From Desulfurivibrio alkaliphilus (lineage in GTDB: Bacteria; Desulfobacterota; Desulfobulbia; Desulfobulbales; Desulfurivibrionaceae), in assembly GCA_011048585.1 (NCBI GenBank), contig DSDS01000063.1:1-8888 (forward strand): a stretch of 8,888 bases of DNA, read 5' to 3'. The notes beneath the pieces are model-generated. The model was not told where the DNA came from. It worked only from the letters and a program-made list of their open reading frames with translations, and did no database searches. The position numbers were made by a program, and so were the translations under genes. This document shows positions 5,638-8,888 of this stretch, one piece after another. The stretch's first letter is position 1; every line of letters starts with the position of its first letter.

Positions 5638-6987
5638 ATGGCAGGTAAAACAAACTGGAGCAAGAGCAGCTGGCAGAACTTCACCGCCCTGCAGCAACCC
5701 AACTGGCCCGACCGGGAGGAGTACCGCTATGCCCTGGCCACCCTCGCCGAACTGCCCCCCCTGGTCTTTGCCGGGGAGATCCGCGACCTGAAGCGGCAAC
5801 TGGCCATGGCGGCCAAAGGCGACGCCTTTCTGCTCCAGGGCGGAGACTGTGCCGAAAGTTTTTCCCTTTGCACCGCCCCTGTGGTTCGGGAGCTGCTCAA
5901 GGTGATCTTGCAGATGACGGTGATCCTGGGCTATGCCGGCGGCAAGCCGGTGGTCAAGGTGGGCCGGATGGCCGGCCAGTACGCCAAGCCCCGCTCCGCC
6001 GACACCGAAATGGTAAACGGGGTGGAGTTGCCCAGTTACCGGGGGGATATGGTCAACAGCATTGAAGCCACCCCCGAAGCCCGCCGCCCCGACCCCCAGC
6101 GGATGGTCAAGGGCTATTTCCTGGCCTGCGCCACCATGAATATCCTGCGGGCCTTTACCACCGGCGGCTATGCCGCCCTGGAGCGGGTTCACGCCTGGAA
6201 CAACGAGTTTGTCAAAAGCTCGCCCCAGGGTCAAATGTATGACAAACTGGCCCGCAACATCGACCAGGCGATCAACTTCATGCGGGTGGTGGGCCTGGAT
6301 ACCGACGTCCCCCAGCTGACCCAGGCCAGTTTCTTTACCTCCCACGAAGCCCTGCTGCTGGGTTACGAGGAAGCCCTGACCCGCCAGGACTCCACCACCG
6401 GCAACTGGTACGATTGTTCCGCCCACATGCTCTGGATCGGCGAACGCACCCGGCAGGTGGATGGGGCTCATGTCGAATTTTTACGCGGAGTCAACAACCC
6501 CATCGGGGTTAAAATCGGCCCCAACCATGATATCGATGACGTCAAGCGGCTGGTAAGCGTCCTTAATCCGGAAAACGAGCCGGGCAAACTGACCCTTATT
6601 GCCCGTTTCGGGATCAAAAATATTGCCGAGGGCCTGACCCCCCTGGTCCGAGCCCTGAAGGAGGAGGGGTTCAACCTGGTCTGGAGCTGCGACCCGATGC
6701 ACGGCAACACCTACACCTCGGCCAGCGGCCTCAAGACCCGTAATTTCATTAATATCCTGGAGGAGATCCGGACCTTTTTCGAGATCCACTGGCAGGAGGG
6801 CACCGTCCCCGGGGGCGTCCATTTTGAGATGACCGGGGCCGATGTCACCGAATGCGTGGGCGGCGGCCGGGATATCGTGGACCAAGAGTTGAGCCAGCGC
6901 TACCTGACCATGTGCGATCCCCGGCTCAATGCCGAACAGAGCCTGGAGCTGGCCTTCCAGATCGCGGAACTGCTGCGGGAAAAATAG
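5638..6987 (+). CDS. Class II 3-deoxy-D-arabino-heptulosonate 7-phosphate synthase
   Basis: The 449-residue protein is a class II (plant/Mycobacterium type) DAHP synthase, which condenses phosphoenolpyruvate and erythrose 4-phosphate in the first step of the shikimate pathway (EC 2.5.1.54). It is full length. Signature motifs: QGGDCAESF at 67-75, KVGRMAGQYAKPRSA at 107-121, SAHMLWIGERTRQVDGAHVE at 261-280, GVKIGP at 290-295 and CDPMHGNTYT at 351-360. The expected metal ligands are all present (Cys71, His355, Glu397, Asp427), as are the phosphate- and PEP-binding residues Arg110, Arg270, Lys292 and Arg323. It lacks an obvious extra regulatory domain, although class II enzymes can be feedback-inhibited through surface helices. 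GGGAG at 5626-5630 is the ribosome site, 7 nt before ATG. It follows the HsdR-like gene by 18 bp and converges on the ykgJ-type gene. The choice among aroF/aroG/aroH names is not decidable, so no symbol is given. Confidence 0.96.
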   Translation: MAGKTNWSKSSWQNFTALQQPNWPDREEYRYALATLAELPPLVFAGEIRDLKRQLAMAAKGDAFLLQGGDCAESFSLCTAPVVRELLKVILQMTVILGYAGGKPVVKVGRMAGQYAKPRSADTEMVNGVELPSYRGDMVNSIEATPEARRPDPQRMVKGYFLACATMNILRAFTTGGYAALERVHAWNNEFVKSSPQGQMYDKLARNIDQAINFMRVVGLDTDVPQLTQASFFTSHEALLLGYEEALTRQDSTTGNWYDCSAHMLWIGERTRQVDGAHVEFLRGVNNPIGVKIGPNHDIDDVKRLVSVLNPENEPGKLTLIARFGIKNIAEGLTPLVRALKEEGFNLVWSCDPMHGNTYTSASGLKTRNFINILEEIRTFFEIHWQEGTVPGGVHFEMTGADVTECVGGGRDIVDQELSQRYLTMCDPRLNAEQSLELAFQIAELLREK

Positions 6988-7017
6988 GCCGAGGGTTGGG
7001 CGATGCCGCCGGGGCTT

Positions 7018-7599
7018 TCAGTCGAGGATCATGTCGGCAATGGTCATCTTGATCCGCGGCTGGCCGACGGGGGCAAAGCTCTGCTCCAACCGAGCCAGCT
7101 CCCGCAGCAGCGGGGCCCGCTCCACGGTGGGGGTGGCCGAGCGACCGGCGGTCAGTTCCTGGCAGCGAAAGCAGCCGGGAAAGCGCTGCACCCGGCCATT
7201 GGGAAAGGTGAGGCTGGAGGGCACCCCATGCATCCGGCAGATCATCAGGCGATAGTGGTAAAGCCCGCAAAGCCCGTCCTCTCGCAGGAGGGGACAGTTC
7301 AGGGCCGGACGTTCCCCGACGGCCAGGGCCTTCTGCGCCCCAAGGCGATATGCATGCGCCCGCCGGCGAATCCGGGCCTGCTCCTCGGCGGACAACCGCC
7401 CCAGCCCCTCCCGCAGATAAGCCCACTCGATTTTGGTGTGGTGGAGAAAGTAGGAATCACAGCAGTTATCGGTGCAGCCCCGGCAGGAGAAGTCAAGCTG
7501 CCGGGCCACGATATCGTAGGCCGCCTCCATCCGCCGGTAAAGATCGGCCAGGGAGGCCGCCAGTTCCGGGGCCAGGGGGGGGAGCTCAATCTGATTCAT
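7018..7599 (-). CDS. YkgJ-family cysteine cluster (zinc/iron-chelating) protein
   Basis: The 193-residue product has the CxxCxxxCC signature of the YkgJ family at Cys39, Cys42, Cys46 and Cys47 (SCRGCTDNCCDS, 38-49), followed by Cys102, Cys111 and Cys121 in PALNCPLLREDGLCGLYHYR (98-117) and LMICRMHGVP (118-127), and Cys143/Cys146 near the end. This arrangement is thought to bind iron or zinc; the reaction, if any, is not known. It has no signal peptide. The ATG is the only start possible, since an in-frame stop (7609-7611) lies 9 bp upstream, yet there is no Shine-Dalgarno sequence. The gene converges on the DAHP synthase (30-bp gap) and diverges from the glutamyl-Q synthetase (61-bp gap). It appears to be a single-gene unit. 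Confidence 0.88.
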   Translation of the reverse strand: MNQIELPPLAPELAASLADLYRRMEAAYDIVARQLDFSCRGCTDNCCDSYFLHHTKIEWAYLREGLGRLSAEEQARIRRRAHAYRLGAQKALAVGERPALNCPLLREDGLCGLYHYRLMICRMHGVPSSLTFPNGRVQRFPGCFRCQELTAGRSATPTVERAPLLRELARLEQSFAPVGQPRIKMTIADMILD

Positions 7600-7605
7600 C
7601 GGGCC

Positions 7606-7634
7606 ACTTTAACCCAATTGCCGCCGTTGACCAA
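7606..7634 (-). promoter_or_regulatory. Tentative minus-strand promoter for the ykgJ-type gene
   Basis: Read on the minus strand, TTGGTC (7634-7629) and TAAAGT (7611-7606, 4/6 to the -10 consensus) are spaced by 17 nt. The predicted transcript start falls at about the ATG itself (7599), which would make the message leaderless and would fit the missing Shine-Dalgarno sequence. The -35 box is poor, so the call is weak. Confidence 0.25.
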
Positions 7635-7660
7635 GGGGTAACCATCGACCAGCCACGCTT

Positions 7661-8599
7661 ATGATCCGCTCCCGTCTCGCCCCCACCCCCAGCGGCTACC
7701 TGCATCTGGGTAATGCGCTCAATTTTCTGTTGACCTGGCTGCTGGTCCGTCGCCAGGGCGGGGTGCTGAGGCTGCGGATCGACGATGCCGACGCCTCCCG
7801 CAGCCGTCCGGAATTTGTCGCGGATATCTTCCGGCAACTGGAGTGGCTGGGGCTGACCTGGGACGAGGGCCCCTCCGGGCCCGACGACTTCGCCGCCCGC
7901 TACTCCCAGCTCCAGCGCCTGGAGCTTTACCGGTCCCTGCTGGCCCGACTCGCAGACTCGGGCCAGCTCTTTTTCTGTACCTGCTCCCGCCGCCAGATCA
8001 ACCAGGCGACCCCCGACGGTCTCTATCCCGGAACCTGCCGGGGCCGCCGGGATCTGCCCGCCGCCCCCCACGCCATCCGGATTCAGGTGCCGCCGGAGTG
8101 GTCGGTCTCCCTGCCGCTGGCCGCCACTCCGCCCCACCCGGCGACCCCCATGGGAGACTTCATCCTCTGGCGGCGGGATGATCTGCCCGCTTATCAGCTG
8201 GCCAGCCTGGCCGATGACCTGGCGGACCGGATCAATCTGGTGGTTCGCGGCCGGGATCTGCTGGCCTCAAGCGCCGCCCAGCTCTTCCTGGCCAGCCGGC
8301 TGGGGGGAGATGGCCAGGACTTTTGGCGGGCCGCCTTCTGCCACCATCCCCTGATCGTCGCCCCCGGCGGCCGCAAGCTCTCCAAATCGGATCAGGATTT
8401 GAGTTTGGCCGCCATGCGGGAACACGGGGTCACCCCCGCCCGGATCTACCGGGAGGTCGCCGCTTTTCTGGGGCTTGATCCGGCCCCCATCGGCTCCCTG
8501 GAAGAGCTGCAGGCCGCCTTCAACGCCTCGCCGCCGGCGCTCAGTTGCGCAGGGCCTGCTCAAGAAGATCGGCCAGATCTTCAATCCCGTAAGGCTTAG
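7661..8599 (+). CDS. gluQ: Glutamyl-Q tRNA(Asp) synthetase
   Basis: The 312-residue protein is a truncated glutamyl-tRNA synthetase homologue that lacks the anticodon-binding domain, the hallmark of glutamyl-Q tRNA(Asp) synthetase, which attaches glutamate to queuosine in tRNA(Asp). Class I motifs are RLAPTPSGYLHLGNA at 5-19 (HIGH equivalent HLGN) and KLSKS at 239-243. The zinc site is intact: Cys106, Cys108, Tyr122 and Cys126 in FCTCSRRQI and YPGTC. AYQL (177-180) and VRGRDL (195-200) match the amino-acid pocket. The signature usually read RIED is RIDDAD here (39-44). ATG 7661 is the first in-frame start after a stop (7628-7630), but no Shine-Dalgarno precedes it. The last 19 residues (294-312) lie antisense to the receiver gene and may not be conserved. 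Confidence 0.87.
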   Translation: MIRSRLAPTPSGYLHLGNALNFLLTWLLVRRQGGVLRLRIDDADASRSRPEFVADIFRQLEWLGLTWDEGPSGPDDFAARYSQLQRLELYRSLLARLADSGQLFFCTCSRRQINQATPDGLYPGTCRGRRDLPAAPHAIRIQVPPEWSVSLPLAATPPHPATPMGDFILWRRDDLPAYQLASLADDLADRINLVVRGRDLLASSAAQLFLASRLGGDGQDFWRAAFCHHPLIVAPGGRKLSKSDQDLSLAAMREHGVTPARIYREVAAFLGLDPAPIGSLEELQAAFNASPPALSCAGPAQEDRPDLQSRKA

Positions 8600-8888
8600 G
8601 GGCCACGCCCTTGAAGCCGTAGCGGGCAAATTCAGCCAGAATCGGATCATTGGAATAGCCGCTGGAGGCCAGCACCCGGGCCCCGGGATCGAGCTGCAAC
8701 AGCCTCGCCACCGCCTCCTGCCCCCCCATACCGCCGGGAATGGTCAAGTCCATCAGGACCACGTCGTAGGGCCGCCCATCTTCCATGGCCTCCAGGTACA
8801 TGGCCAGGGCCTCCTCTCCGTCACAACAGGGATCCACCTCATAGCCCAGAAAGGAGATCATCTGGCCGGCCACGTCACGGACCACCTC
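8541..8888 (-). CDS. Receiver (CheY-like) domain, C-terminus of a gene cut by the window edge
   Basis: The visible 115 residues are nearly a whole response-regulator receiver domain; reading continues beyond base 8888, so the N-terminus is missing. The acidic DDE start of the domain lies outside the window: the first visible codons read EVVRDVAGQMISFLGYEV. The phospho-accepting Asp is in DVVLMDLTIPGGMGG (codon at 8748-8750), followed by the conserved Ser in VLASSGYSND and Lys in APKPYG, so the domain should be phosphorylatable. The stop TGA is at 8541-8543. The MDLTIPGGMGG form and the C-terminal position of the domain are typical of hybrid sensor histidine kinases, but a stand-alone regulator cannot be excluded. 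A GTG at 8883-8885 is not the true start, since the domain would lack its acidic pocket. The 3' end overlaps gluQ by 59 bp on the other strand. Confidence 0.85.
   Translation of the reverse strand, partial: EVVRDVAGQMISFLGYEVDPCCDGEEALAMYLEAMEDGRPYDVVLMDLTIPGGMGGQEAVARLLQLDPGARVLASSGYSNDPILAEFARYGFKGVAPKPYGIEDLADLLEQALRN

Noticed and set aside
5281..6471. 396-residue open frame on the minus strand across the DAHP synthase gene
   Set aside because: It lies antisense to a full-length enzyme with all catalytic residues. The translation is rich in Gly, Gln and His with no motif, which is typical of an antisense shadow in GC-rich DNA.
6988..7017. Shared bidirectional terminator between the DAHP synthase and ykgJ-type genes
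   Set aside because: The 30-bp gap has only a tiny GC hairpin and no T-run on either strand.
7586..8137. 183-residue open frame on the minus strand under gluQ
   Set aside because: It is antisense to the HLGN and zinc motifs of gluQ and overlaps the start of the ykgJ-type gene; no motif or ribosome site supports it.

Overview
This is a GC-rich, densely packed bacterial chromosome segment with ten protein-coding genes. No RNA genes, insertion sequences, integrases or CRISPR repeats are visible. The gene content points to an anaerobic Desulfobacterota-type bacterium, possibly of the Desulfobulbales: a Wood-Ljungdahl type methyltetrahydrofolate methyltransferase, a DUF3786 protein with an AcsC-type iron-sulfur motif, and a split DUF1538 antiporter with PII proteins. 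This assignment is an inference from gene content; no marker gene is present to prove it.

Layout. At the left end (34-840, minus) is the DUF3786/Fe-S protein. It diverges from a gene (947-1660, plus) that appears to fuse a pyrimidine-dimer DNA glycosylase domain to DUF1722. Next comes a tight three-gene operon (1776-3861, plus) with two 4-bp ATGA overlaps: two paralogous DUF1538 membrane subunits (umpA/umpB-like) and a soluble protein made of two PII-like domains in tandem. A near-consensus promoter (TTGACA, 17-nt spacer, TATTTT) then drives the corrinoid methyltransferase gene (4051-4944), which ends at a good intrinsic terminator (4976-5019). Beyond it lie a small HsdR-N-like protein whose nuclease signature looks lost (5044-5619) and a class II DAHP synthase (5638-6987, first step of the shikimate pathway). 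A YkgJ-type cysteine-cluster protein (7018-7599, minus) converges on the DAHP synthase and diverges from a glutamyl-Q tRNA(Asp) synthetase (7661-8599, plus). The 3' end of the synthetase gene overlaps, tail to tail, the 3' end of a gene ending in a receiver domain (8541-8888, minus), which is cut by the window edge.

How the genes work together. The clearest functional unit is the DUF1538-DUF1538-PII-PII operon. It is best read as a two-subunit cation/proton antiporter with a dedicated PII-type regulator that senses a nucleotide or other small ligand and acts on the membrane complex, in the manner of GlnK-AmtB or SbtB-SbtA. The methyltransferase and possibly the DUF3786 protein belong to one-carbon (acetyl-CoA pathway) metabolism. 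The remaining genes (UV repair, aromatic amino acid synthesis, tRNA modification, signalling) are housekeeping or single-gene units. The most interesting points are the tandem PII regulator, the glycosylase-DUF1722 fusion, and the HsdR-like protein with a missing catalytic motif.
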